A stretch of 64,000 nt of DNA from JBGAPH01 sp046349955 (GTDB lineage: Bacteria; Planctomycetota; Planctomycetia; Pirellulales; JBGAPH01), in the NCBI GenBank assembly GCA_046349955.1, contig JAXMBI010000017.1, positions 62,001-126,000 on the forward strand, read 5' to 3'. The position numbers were made by a program, and so were the translations under genes. The notes under the pieces were generated by a model. The model saw nothing but the letters and a program-made list of their open reading frames with translations, was not told the origin of the DNA and ran no database searches. This document shows, one piece after another, positions 42,560 to 51,400 of this stretch (position 1 is its first letter; every line of letters begins with the position of its first letter).

Positions 42560-43375
42560 CTATTCAAAGTCGCCCGTCGTCTCGCCGCCGGCGCGGGTAC
42601 ACAGCGCGGCCAGCACGCGCAGGTCGATCGTTTCGTTCAGGAAGCGCGCGGAGCCGTCGGCCAGGGCGGCTTGCGCGCCGCCGGGGTGATGGCTGCGAAT
42701 GTCGTTTTCGAAGGGCGGCGCTTGATTGATCGGAAACGATTGATCGAAGATGTTGCGGCCGTTGATCCACTGCCCATCGGGCCAAGCCGAGTCTTCGGCC
42801 ACGATCAGCGTGCGGCTGGCGCCGTCCTTGATGTGCTCGAGTCGGATCGCTCGGTCGTAGAGCATCGTGCCCTTGGGGGGCTGATTCGGCGACGTGATCC
42901 GCTCGCCATAGATGCCGCCGTAGTCGCAAGCGCCACGGCCGTCCACGCGCGGGCCCGCGCGCTCGGCGCCGGGGCATAGATAGACCTCGAGCACCGTCGC
43001 GGCGCCGGCCGCATTAGCCGGGCTGTCGTACGCCTGCGAGAGGTCCAGGCTCGAGTAAACCGCCTGCTGTTCGACGAACGGCAGCAGGAAGGCGCTCCAG
43101 GCAAGCTGCCGCTGCTTGGCGTTGCCGCCGGCGCGCCATTCGATTCCGCCGGGTGGAAAGCTCTTCCATGTGGCATGGTAAGTCTGCAGGCCGAGGCCGA
43201 TCTGCCGCAGGTGCTGCAGGCAAACCGCGGCGCGGGCCGACCCGCGCGCACTTTGCACCGCAGGCAGCAGGAGGGCGAGCAGCACGCCAACGACCGCCAC
43301 CACGACGAGCAGCTCCACCAGCGACAAGGCGCGTCGCGCGCAGCGGCGAACGGCAGTGGTTGAGGCGAAGCGCAT
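42560..43375 (-). CDS. DUF1559 pseudopilin-like protein, 271 aa
   Basis: The type IV prepilin-like N-terminus RRALSLVELLVVVAVVGVLL continues into ALLLPAVQSARGSARAA, a cleavage/methylation motif and a single hydrophobic helix. The DUF1559 body has CLQHLRQIGLGLQTYHATW, FPPGG and the C-terminal signature HHPGGAQAALADGSARFLNE. Such proteins are very numerous in planctomycetes and are thought to be exported like pseudopilins, but their function is unknown. The gene begins 115 bases downstream of a cobalamin riboswitch and ends 45 bases before the DUF4465 gene, so B12 probably controls both. Confidence 0.88.
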   Translation of the reverse strand: MRFASTTAVRRCARRALSLVELLVVVAVVGVLLALLLPAVQSARGSARAAVCLQHLRQIGLGLQTYHATWKSFPPGGIEWRAGGNAKQRQLAWSAFLLPFVEQQAVYSSLDLSQAYDSPANAAGAATVLEVYLCPGAERAGPRVDGRGACDYGGIYGERITSPNQPPKGTMLYDRAIRLEHIKDGASRTLIVAEDSAWPDGQWINGRNIFDQSFPINQAPPFENDIRSHHPGGAQAALADGSARFLNETIDLRVLAALCTRAGGETTGDFE

Positions 43376-43489
43376 GGCGACCCTGGTCGGCTCACGAAAG
43401 GCGCAAGGCCCAGCGCGAGCGCGAAACTCAGTTCAGTGAAACGACACTATCTCGGCGAGTCCGTCCCACGCGGACTAAGTTGCCGATCC

Positions 43490-43705
43490 GTGCGCTGGTA
43501 GGTCTTCTGACTCCCGAGCTTCCCTCTCGCCGGGCCTTCTCGCCGCGAGCGGGAAGTTCCAAAGAACTCCCACCCAGGGCAATGGCGACAGAAATGGCGA
43601 AGGTCGAATTTGCTCGGTCACAGCGGCGGGGCCGTCCCGGAGTTTAACCGGAGTTCCCTGTTCGCCGGCGCCTCAAACCAACGAGGCCGCCGGCCACCAG
43701 CGCAC
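43490..43705 (-). promoter_or_regulatory. Cobalamin (adenosylcobalamin-type) riboswitch
   Basis: Read on the minus strand, the outer stem P1 is perfect: GTGCGCTGGT (43705-43696) pairs with ACCAGCGCAC (43499-43490). Inside are the conserved core GGGAACTCCGGTTAAACTCC, then GGGACGGCCCCGCCGCTGTG. Near the 3' end is GGGAGTCAGAAGACCTACC, the B12-box. Order and wording match the Cobalamin riboswitch consensus. Downstream, AGTCCG and CGGACT (43477-43459) form a 6-base hairpin that could belong to the expression platform; there is no T-run. The first downstream gene is the DUF1559 pseudopilin at 43375. B12 binding normally lowers expression of downstream genes. Confidence 0.9.
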
Positions 43706-43781
43706 GCTGATTGCACGAGAGTGAATCTAGCGGGAAGGCGCCGGGGCGTCAAATCGCCTGAGGCGTCCGATCGCCGGGCTC

Positions 43782-44510
43782 TTAAGCCTGCGCCGCTTGC
43801 GGCTGCGATGCGTCTGCGGTGTCGGGCTGGCCCACCACCTTGAGCCCGCTTTCGGGGGCTTCTCCTTCCCACATCTTGAGGCCGCCGAAGTAGGCGTTTT
43901 CGTTGCCGCCACGGCGGCAACCCTCAGGCAACTCCTCGAGCTTCTTAGCGTTGCCGCCGCCCAGCACCACGTAGTCGGCCAAGAAAGCCGACTTGAGCGT
44001 GGTTGCAGCGTCGCACACAGCTCGCCGCCAGCGCTTGGGCCCGTGCAGCTCGAGCCCCTTGCGGCTCAGGTAATGCTCGAACGATTCTCCTTTGCAGAAC
44101 CGCAAGTGGCCGAGCGCCAGGGTGACAATCTTGCCGTCGACGATCAGCGTCGTGCCCATGCTGGTGCCCAGGCCGATGTAGAGCATGCGGCCCCCTTCGT
44201 AGCTGCCGAGAGCTTGCATCGCGGCGTCATTGAGCAAGCGCACGGGCGTTTCGAAGGCGTGTGGATAGTCGAAATGCACCCAGCCATCCCCCAGGTTGTA
44301 GGGCTCGGAAATCGGCCGGCCATTGACGACTTCACCGGGAAACCCCAGCGACACGCAGTCATACTTCCAGTCGTCGAGGTTTTCGCGGATCTGCTGGACC
44401 ATCCGCTCGGGCGACAAGTCGCCCTCCGAGGGAATGCGCACCTTGTCGGATTCGCCCGTGCGCCAAATCTTGATTCCCGTGCCGCCAATGTCGACCACTA
44501 AGACGTTCAT
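43782..44510 (-). CDS. ROK-family sugar kinase, polyphosphate-glucokinase-like
   Basis: It starts MNVLVVDIGGTGIKIWRTG, the ATP/phosphate-binding motif of the ASKHA fold. Further blocks are VSLGFPGEVVNGRPISEP, the catalytic Asp in RLLNDAAMQALGSYEGGRML then YIGLGTSMGTTLIVDG, and the adenosine-binding YVVLGGGNAKKLEELP. The overall wording fits the polyphosphate glucokinase group, which phosphorylates glucose with polyphosphate or ATP. The C-terminal 30 residues are Ala/Gln-rich and variable. The substrate assignment is an inference. Confidence 0.82.
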   Translation of the reverse strand: MNVLVVDIGGTGIKIWRTGESDKVRIPSEGDLSPERMVQQIRENLDDWKYDCVSLGFPGEVVNGRPISEPYNLGDGWVHFDYPHAFETPVRLLNDAAMQALGSYEGGRMLYIGLGTSMGTTLIVDGKIVTLALGHLRFCKGESFEHYLSRKGLELHGPKRWRRAVCDAATTLKSAFLADYVVLGGGNAKKLEELPEGCRRGGNENAYFGGLKMWEGEAPESGLKVVGQPDTADASQPQAAQA

Positions 44511-44607
44511 GGCAGGTGCGCCCAGCGACTCTTGGTTGGATCCGCAAGAAAACGGCGGAACTCAAGGAGAGCAAGCGGCGTGCCGGAACTCCTTGCGGTC
44601 GCCGTGG

Positions 44608-45021
44608 TCACCAGCCGTTCGGCAAACCCCACACGCCCGGCGTGATGAGCTCGAGCAAGTTGCCGGCCGGATCGCGGAAGTACAACGAGCGACCACCCAG
44701 GGGCCACAGGTGCTCCTGTTCGATTACCACCTGCCGCTCCTGCAGATGCGTTCGCCAGGCGTCGAGGTCCGAGGCGCCGATGCCCAGGGCAGCGTGTCCT
44801 GGTCCGTGCGCGCCATGCGTTGGCAAGGGGCCGCCGGCGGCGGTCGAACTCGCGTCGAACACGAGCAGCACGGTGCCCGGACCGGCGGCAAAGAAGACGT
44901 GCCGCCCCGACTCGCGACGGATCAGACGCAGCCCCAGCACGTCGACGTAAAATCGCTCCGCCGCCTCGAGGTCGTCGGCATAGAGGGCCGTCTCGACCAC
45001 GTTTTTCACCGCCGGCGGCAT
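44608..45021 (-). CDS. VOC-fold (glyoxalase/fosfomycin-resistance-like) protein, 137 aa
   Basis: One VOC domain. Metal-ligand-type positions and blocks are visible: NVVETALYADDLEAAERFYV, DVLGLRLIRRESGRHVFFAA, HAALGIGASDLDAWRTHLQE and SLYFRDPAGNLLELITPGVW. The FRDPAGN-x-LEL ending is typical. Likely substrates (antibiotic, methylglyoxal adduct or aromatic) cannot be decided. It is 30 bases upstream-adjacent to the FabZ-like gene on the same strand. Confidence 0.85.
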   Translation of the reverse strand: MPPAVKNVVETALYADDLEAAERFYVDVLGLRLIRRESGRHVFFAAGPGTVLLVFDASSTAAGGPLPTHGAHGPGHAALGIGASDLDAWRTHLQERQVVIEQEHLWPLGGRSLYFRDPAGNLLELITPGVWGLPNGW

Positions 45022-45051
45022 GCTGCTCCTCGATATTGAACAGGGCCCGGA

Positions 45052-45567
45052 TCAACCCGCCGAGCGGCCCAGGCTCTCTCCACTGATCGGCATCGCCACT
45101 CCCTTGAGAATCCCATCGGAGACGACCTGGCCGTTGACGAAGCACTCGAAGCGGCTGATCAGGACCGAAGCGCGGACCTTGGTGGCTTGCATCACGATCA
45201 AGAGCCGGGCCGGCGGTTGAACGGGTCCGCGAAAGCGCACCTCGTCGAGCGCCGCGAAGACGATCGGTTGTCCGCCCGTCAGCCGCTGGCTGACGGCGAA
45301 ATACGTGCTCAATTGAGCGGCCGCCTCGCACTGCAGCACGCCTGGCAGGAGGGGAAAGCCCGGCATGTGGCCGCGAGCCCAAAAATCGTCGGTGCTGAGG
45401 TCCTTGTAGGCGGCGCAAATCCGACGTTCCGGGTCGGAGTAGACGACCGCCGTGAGCAATTCCATTTCGTAGCGCTGAGGAACCGCCCGACGGATGGCTT
45501 CCTGGTCGGCGACCACCCGCTGAAAATCGATGGTGCTCGGATCAAGGATCGAGCCCACGGTTTTCAT
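45052..45567 (-). CDS. FabZ-like 3-hydroxyacyl-[ACP] dehydratase
   Basis: The hot-dog-fold motif WARGHMPGFPLLPGVLQCEA contains the catalytic His and matches the FabZ/FabA H-x-x-x-x-P-x-x-PG-x-x pattern with a downstream Gln/Glu. The central strand LDEVRFRGPVQPPARLLIVM and the C-terminal FECFVNGQVVSDGILKGVAM also fit. The length of 171 aa is slightly longer than FabZ because of about 25 extra N-terminal residues. It may serve fatty-acid synthesis or a specialised lipid. No other fab gene is adjacent. Confidence 0.82.
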   Translation of the reverse strand: MKTVGSILDPSTIDFQRVVADQEAIRRAVPQRYEMELLTAVVYSDPERRICAAYKDLSTDDFWARGHMPGFPLLPGVLQCEAAAQLSTYFAVSQRLTGGQPIVFAALDEVRFRGPVQPPARLLIVMQATKVRASVLISRFECFVNGQVVSDGILKGVAMPISGESLGRSAG

Positions 45568-45727
45568 AGGTCACAGCCTTGCGCTGCAGGTTGCGGCGAA
45601 GAGCGTCGACGCTGGGCGCTCCAGGCCGTACCGATCTGCCGTGCGAGAAGGCCCGAGTATACCAGTTTGCCCACCGACCGGCAGGCCAACGCTGGTCCAA
45701 ACGGGGGACGAGGTGAGCGGGATTGCC

Positions 45728-46198
45728 TCAAAGGGAAGGCTCGAACACCACGACGCGGCACTCGAGATCGGACTCGAGCTGGGCGAATTCCGTCCGCATC
45801 GCCTCGAGCGCTCGTTGCCGTTCGAACCCGCCGGAGCCCGAGCCAAGCACCGGAAACGCCAGGGAACGGAAGCCCTGCTGCCCAGCCAAGGCGATCGCGG
45901 ACCGGACCGACCCTCGGATGGACCCTTCGCTGGCCCGCCATAGCAGGTTGATCGCGGCCACGTGAATGAGCGCGCGGTGCGGCAAGCGGCCTGCGGAAGT
46001 CAAAACGGCGCCCCCCAGAGGGATGAGCGGCAGGCGGGCCAGCTCGCGGAAGGGCTGCGTTCCAGCGCGCCGACGAATGGCCCGCGACACGCCCTGGGGC
46101 ACGAGCAACCACCACGGGAAGAGATTGCGGTTCCAAGCGTTGACCAAGACCTCGACGTCTTGGTCCAGCAGATCGCCTGCAACCACGCGTACGTTCAT
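45728..46198 (-). CDS. Macro-domain protein, 156 aa
   Basis: The N-terminal VVAGDLLDQDVEVLVNAWNR is the macro-domain ADP-ribose-binding start (usually NAAN; here NAWN). The central PLGGAVLTSAGRLPHRALIH then VAAINL, and AFPVLGSGSGGFERQRALEA near the end, complete the fold. Macro domains bind or hydrolyse ADP-ribose derivatives. No ADP-ribosyltransferase partner lies next to it. The stop is about 160 bases from the FabZ-like gene start. Confidence 0.8.
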   Translation of the reverse strand: MNVRVVAGDLLDQDVEVLVNAWNRNLFPWWLLVPQGVSRAIRRRAGTQPFRELARLPLIPLGGAVLTSAGRLPHRALIHVAAINLLWRASEGSIRGSVRSAIALAGQQGFRSLAFPVLGSGSGGFERQRALEAMRTEFAQLESDLECRVVVFEPSL

Positions 46199-46223
46199 CC
46201 GCGGTCCGCAAGGCCCGACGAAG

Positions 46224-46604
46224 CTACTGCCGCCGCGGGCCCATTTGGCGATAGTACGGTCCGTAAAACATGAACTGCGTGGCGTGACCCGTGCTACGCA
46301 CTTGCGACTGCTGCCGTTGACCGCGGCGCGGCGCCGACGACACTTGGCGGTTCAGGCGCGAAATCTCCGACTGTTGCTGATTCAGGGCAGCCCGCTGCTC
46401 GAGTTGCGGCTTCACCAACGTGAAATAGTTCGGCACCGAATTGAACGCGGCGCCGGGGTTCAGCAGGTTCAGGTACGGGCTAACCGTGGGCCGGTTGTAG
46501 ACGTTGTCGTAATAGATCGACCCGGCCGGATTGAGCTGGGCCACGGCGGTGTTGGCCGCGAGTCCAAGAAAACCGGCAATCAGCAACCGCAGCGCACGTT
46601 TCAT
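46224..46604 (-). CDS. Small secreted planctomycete protein, 126 aa
   Basis: The signal peptide (LRLLIAGFLGLAANTAVA) precedes RPTVSPYLNLLNPGAAFNSV followed by PNYFTLVKPQLEQRAALNQQ. Short exported proteins with a VSPYLNLL motif and an N-Y-x-x-x-V-x-PQ segment recur in planctomycete genomes; their function is unknown. A Gln-rich coiled coil and a basic tail ending in FYGPYYRQMGPRRQ follow. The gene starts about 90 bases from the end of the Wza-like gene, so it may belong to the export locus. Confidence 0.7.
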   Translation of the reverse strand: MKRALRLLIAGFLGLAANTAVAQLNPAGSIYYDNVYNRPTVSPYLNLLNPGAAFNSVPNYFTLVKPQLEQRAALNQQQSEISRLNRQVSSAPRRGQRQQSQVRSTGHATQFMFYGPYYRQMGPRRQ

Positions 46605-46697
46605 GACAGCTCTCCGTTATGGCGGCACCCTTGCATCCTACGTCGCCCGGCGGGTGCAGGCAATGCTGCCCGCCAGCGCGGAGCCAGGGATTCCTGC

Positions 46698-47756
46698 CTA
46701 GAAGACATTGTTGTTGAAGCCAAACGGCAGGCGGTTGATGGTTTGCAACGTTTGCACTCCCAGCAGGGTTACGCCAAACACCCGCTCGATCGGGGCAGTG
46801 AATCGTCCAAAGGCCATGTCGAGTGCAATCAGCTTGTCCTCCGCCACGAACACCCGATCTCCCGGCATGATCTGATAGTTGGTGTCGGTCGAAGCGCCCT
46901 GGACGATCGCCGTATAGTCGACGGGGAGGATCTGGTCGCAACCCTGACCGCTCGGAGAGGGGCGGGCGATCCAGACGTGCTTGCTGGAGAAGCGCGTCAG
47001 CCCCTGGGCCAGTCCCAGCGCGTCGAGCACGTTTTCGTTGCCCGTAATCGGCTGCCGGATCACCTGGTCGCCGTTGCCGGCGCCCTCGAGGATGATGTAG
47101 TAGACCTTGCTGTTGTACGCCATCATATCGATCGAAATCAGCGGCCGCTCGAGGTACGCCTCGAGGTGCTTCTCCACCGCCGCCTTGACCTCGGGAATTG
47201 TCAGGCCGCTCACGTACACGCTGCCGTAGCTGCCCAGGCTCACGGTGCCGTCGGGCATGATGATCTTGTCGCCGGCGATTTGCTGCAAACCAAACGATTG
47301 GTAAAGGCTTACGGAGACCTCAGGGTCGGTCACCAGCCGCGAAAGCTCGCGACGAATCGCCGCAGCCGCTTCGTCCGTGGTGAGACCCACGATCTTGACC
47401 GATCCGTACGACGGGCCCAGCGCCACCGTGCCGTCTGGCTGGACCTGGAACTCCGATTCGATCGGCTGGTCGGGCAGCGTACCCGAGGCGCTGATGGTAA
47501 GTAGGTCGAGCGGCTCGATCTTATAGGGCGCCTTAGGGATCAAGCGCACGGCGTCGATCAGCAGGATATCAGGCGCCGCAACGGTGTACTCCGGCAGCGT
47601 GACCATCTCCAACTCGCGGGCGACTGGCGTACGAGGCCCGGCGGCCGGCCCGGGATGGGTGCGCACGACGGGCGATTGGCAGCCCAGTGCGCTCGCGAGC
47701 AGCAGAATCACCGCACGCCGGCAATGCCGCCGCTGAGGGGAGCAGAACGCGATCAT
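46698..47756 (-). CDS. Wza-like polysaccharide export lipoprotein
   Basis: The signal peptide ends with a lipobox (LLLASALGCQSP). Two polysaccharide-export/SLBB-type repeats follow: YKIEPLDLLTISASGTLPDQ with VQPDGTVALGPSYGSVKIVG, and DKIIMPDGTVSLGSYGSVYV followed by SGLTIPEVKAAVEKHLEAYL. After the second repeat come YYIILEGAGNGDQVIRQPIT and ENVLDALGLAQGL. This is the outer-membrane channel partner of the Wzz/CpsD-like proteins encoded at 35-40 kb, although separated by unrelated genes. The length of 352 aa is typical. Confidence 0.88.
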   Translation of the reverse strand: MIAFCSPQRRHCRRAVILLLASALGCQSPVVRTHPGPAAGPRTPVARELEMVTLPEYTVAAPDILLIDAVRLIPKAPYKIEPLDLLTISASGTLPDQPIESEFQVQPDGTVALGPSYGSVKIVGLTTDEAAAAIRRELSRLVTDPEVSVSLYQSFGLQQIAGDKIIMPDGTVSLGSYGSVYVSGLTIPEVKAAVEKHLEAYLERPLISIDMMAYNSKVYYIILEGAGNGDQVIRQPITGNENVLDALGLAQGLTRFSSKHVWIARPSPSGQGCDQILPVDYTAIVQGASTDTNYQIMPGDRVFVAEDKLIALDMAFGRFTAPIERVFGVTLLGVQTLQTINRLPFGFNNNVF

Positions 47757-48414
47757 GTGGAACTCATGGCGTGATCGGGCGATCGGCCGTCCCCCTGGGC
47801 TGGCTGCGGCGCCCGAAAGGGCGCTCGTCTCGGCGCAGCCTGCCCGACCGATGCAGCCCTAAAGATCGGCCGCTGGCCGCAGGTTCCTCAGCGGAAATTG
47901 GGGCGATCGAGCAAAATTTTCCGATTAGCAGATCGAGGCGAACTCCCCACGCCTCCCAGAGGCCCCAGTTTCGCCCCCAATCTGGCTGCCTAGGCGATCC
48001 TTCCTCGTGGCAACTCCGTAATCTCTAGCAGGGTCCGCGCGAGGATTGCGCTTTGCCCACAAGGAGTTCTCGCGATTCGTTGACACCCGGGGTCTCGCCG
48101 GTAGATTGAATGAGGTACCTTCCCCGGGGTCCAGATTCGTCGGTTGACGGATCGCAAACGCTCGTCATTTGGGGGTTAGCCGCTGCTCTTGTCGATCTTT
48201 GGGCGGCGACTGCCGCCCGCTGGTTCCTGGCAGGCTGCCGGACCAGGACGCTCCAGAACTCGAAGGGGACCGCTTGCCTGGGCCCTGCGGGACCCGCGGT
48301 TGCCGTCGCAAATCATTCCACCCTAGGTGCTTGCCAAAGTCGGGTCACGTCACAAACCCCTTGGCGCAGCCCGTTTTGCACGAACGCCTCACTCCCAACG
48401 TTTTGGATCGGTGC
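47757..48414. other. Divergent intergenic region between the Wza-like gene and the large TPR gene
   Basis: These 658 bases have no convincing gene on either strand; short open frames here have no recognisable features. A sigma-70-like promoter is seen at 48080-48107 pointing toward the TPR gene, which would leave a leader of about 300 bases. No riboswitch or clear terminator was recognised in the leader. Confidence 0.5.
48080..48107 (+). promoter_or_regulatory. Candidate sigma-70-type promoter for the large TPR gene
   Basis: TTGACA at 48080-48085 and TAGATT at 48102-48107 are separated by 16 bases. The -35 box is a perfect consensus; the -10 box matches four of six bases. It lies 308 bases before the ATG of the TPR gene. 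Confidence 0.4.
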
Positions 48415-51400
48415 ATGAGAAAGCTCAACGTCAAGTTGCTCGTGGGACTCGTGGTGGGATCCGTGGTGGCCCTCGGCGGGGTGTACTTCCTCCACAAGTT
48501 CCAGGTTCGCCGGAACGCCAATTCGCTGTTCACGCGCGCCCAGAAGGCGGAGGAGAAGGGCGAGTACGACGAAGCGATGAAGCTTTATCTGCGCTTCGTG
48601 CAGCACAAGAAGGACGACGATCGCGGCTGGGAGGCGCTCGCCAGCGCCGCCACCAAGGCGGCCGACGCCCCCGACGCTTCCATTACGACCAAGTTCAAAG
48701 CCTACCAACTGCTCGAGCAGACCGCCGCCGAAATCCCGGAAAACACCGAGGTGCGGCGGCAATTGGTCGACTTTCAGATGAGCATCGGCCGATTCGGCGA
48801 TGCGCTCACCAGCCTGGAGCCGCTGATCGAGAAGGTCGAGACCGACCATAAGAACGGAACGAATAAGGACGAGGCCAAGTATCGCAAGGACCTGGCCGAA
48901 CTCGATCTGATCCGGGCCAAGTGTCTGTTGTTCAGCGATAAGAAGGAGGAGGGCGTTCAACTGCTCTCCGAGTTGCTGGGTTACGATCCGGTCGCGGGCC
49001 GCTTTGCCGAGACGCCGGGGCCCGCGCGCGACCAGGTCGACGCCTACACCTACTTGGCGATGGCCCTGCGCGAAAAGCGCGAAACCGAGGAGCAGGCGCC
49101 CGCCATCCTCGACCGCATGGTCGCCGAGAACAAGGACAAGCCCAAGGCCTACTTGAGCCGCGGGCAGTTCTATCGCCAGGACAAAGAAAACGACAAGGCC
49201 GAGGCCGACTTCGCCGCCGCCGCCAAGATCGCTCCCGACGACCTCGATGTCATCCTCAATCAGGTCGACGCCGCTCTGGCCAAGAAGAACTACGAGCAAA
49301 CCGATCAACTGCTGGCCAAGGCCCTCAAGGACCACCCGCGCGATACGCGCGTCTATCGCGCGGCCATCATGTCGGCGATGGCCCAAGGCAAGGTCCAAGA
49401 CGGCCTCAAGCTCTCGGAAGACGGCATCAAGCAAGTGACCGACCCCACTACGTTGCTGATGTATCGCGCCGAACTGCTGCTGCAGCTTCGCGATCTCGAA
49501 GGCGCCCGCAGCGTGATCCGCACGCTCAAGGATCAGGGCACGGCCCCGACCTCGATGCGCAACTACCTCGAGGCCTATCTCAAGCTGGCCGAAGGCGACT
49601 ATGCGGCCGCCAGCATCGCTCTGGAAGGAGTCCGCTCCCAGGTGGGCAGCGGGCAAGACTTGGGCGAGCACGTCGACATCTTGCTCGGTCAGGCCTACCT
49701 GAGTCAGAAGAAATTCGACAAAGCGCTGGATGCGTATGACCGCGTCCTAATCAAGGATCCACAATCCGTGAGCGCTCGCTTGGGCCGGGCCCGCGTTGAG
49801 GAGGCGCGGGGCGGCAACCGGGCGCGGTTCAATCCGGACCTCGAAAAGCTGTTCCCTGAAGGCGGCAAAGGGCCCGACGGCGAAGGCGAGCAGGAGCTCT
49901 CCGACGGCGCCAAGGCCCAAATCCTCGGTCGGCAACTCGACGCCGCGCTCGAGGAACAGGCAGAGCGGTCCGAGGCTCAGCGAGATTGGAAACGTGTCGA
50001 CCAGGTGATGGCCCAGTTGATTCCGCTGCTCAACCCCAAGCAAAAGGGGGTGCTCGAAGCCCAAGTGTTGATTAGCAAGGGCCAGTTTGCCGCGGCCCGC
50101 AAGATCCTCGACGTGCAAAAGCAGCAAGAGCCCAAGGATTTGGCGACCTGGTTGGCGGTCGCCAATTTGGAGTTCAGCGACAAAGGCGCCGACGCCGCGA
50201 TGGCTGCGCTCGGGGAAGCGGAACAGCAACTCGGCGACGTAGTGCCGCTGCGCTTGGGCCGCTTGTCGATCCTCAACCGCTCGCCGCGCAGCAACGACGC
50301 GGAACGCGACGCGCTCGCGGCTCGCTTGAAAGCGCAGGAGGAAGGGCTCGACAAATTCAAGGGCGAAGACCAGAAGAACCTGCTGCTCGCTCTCGGAGGG
50401 GCATACCTGCAACTGCTGAAGGTGGACGACACCTTGCGCTTGTGGCAGCAAGCCGCCGGCATTGGCGCAGGCGATCCGGCCATTCGCTTGGCCATCTTCG
50501 AGCTGGCGCGAGATCGGGGCGATGAACCGGCGATGGACGCCGCGATCGCCGAGATCAAGAAGACGGCGGGGCCCGCGAGCGACGAAGCCCTGTTCGCCGA
50601 GGCCTCGCGAATTCTCTGGAGCGCGAAGAAGCAGAAACTCGACCAAGCGGCGCTCGCGACCGCGCTCGCGCCCGCCCAGGAAAAGATCACCACGCTGCGG
50701 TCCCGTCGCGAAAACTGGGACAAACTCGCGGGACTGGCCGCCGAAGTCGAGTTGCTGCAGAACAACATGGACCAGGCCCAGGACAGCTTGACGCAGGCCG
50801 TGCGCAACAACCCAGGCAACGTCGTGGCCCTGGGCCAATTGTTCCGGTTGCTGGTGACGCAGCGGAAGTTTCAGGAAGCCCGCAGCCACATTGCGGCGCT
50901 GGGCCCCGGACCGCATTCGCCCATCATGAACAAGCTGATCGCCGAAGTCGAAGAGGCGACTGCGCATCCGGACGAGGCGGCAAAAGCCGCCGCCGCGGCC
51001 GTGCCCGACGATTCCCAGGTCTACGAAGACCTGGTCTGGCGCGCCGGCCTTTTGAAGCGTTTGCAGAAGGAGGCCGAGGCCGAGAAGTTGCTGAAGCGGG
51101 CCGTGCAGGCAGCCCCCGACCGCCTCGATCCTTGGCTGTCGCTCGCCGAGTTCTGCGTGCTCACCAAGCAGCCCAAGAAGGTGGACGCGCTCGTGAAGCA
51201 GTCTGAAAGCAAGCTTTCGCCCGAGCAGCACGAGCTGTTTCAAGCCATGGCGCACGAAGCCCTCGGCAGGCTGAACGAGGCCGATCAGCTGTACCAGCAA
51301 ATCTTGGCTAAGCGGCCCGACGATGTAATGGCTCTAAGGGGCGCGGCGTCGTTCGCCGTGCGGGCCAAACGCAATGCGGAAGCGGTGAAATACCTCGACC

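Noticed and set aside
48110..48418. 102-codon plus-strand frame before the TPR gene
   Set aside because: No conserved features, weak start context, and it overlaps the likely leader of the TPR gene.
49747..51300. 517-codon minus-strand frame inside the large TPR gene
   Set aside because: Shadow of the TPR-coding strand; no domain and no start context.
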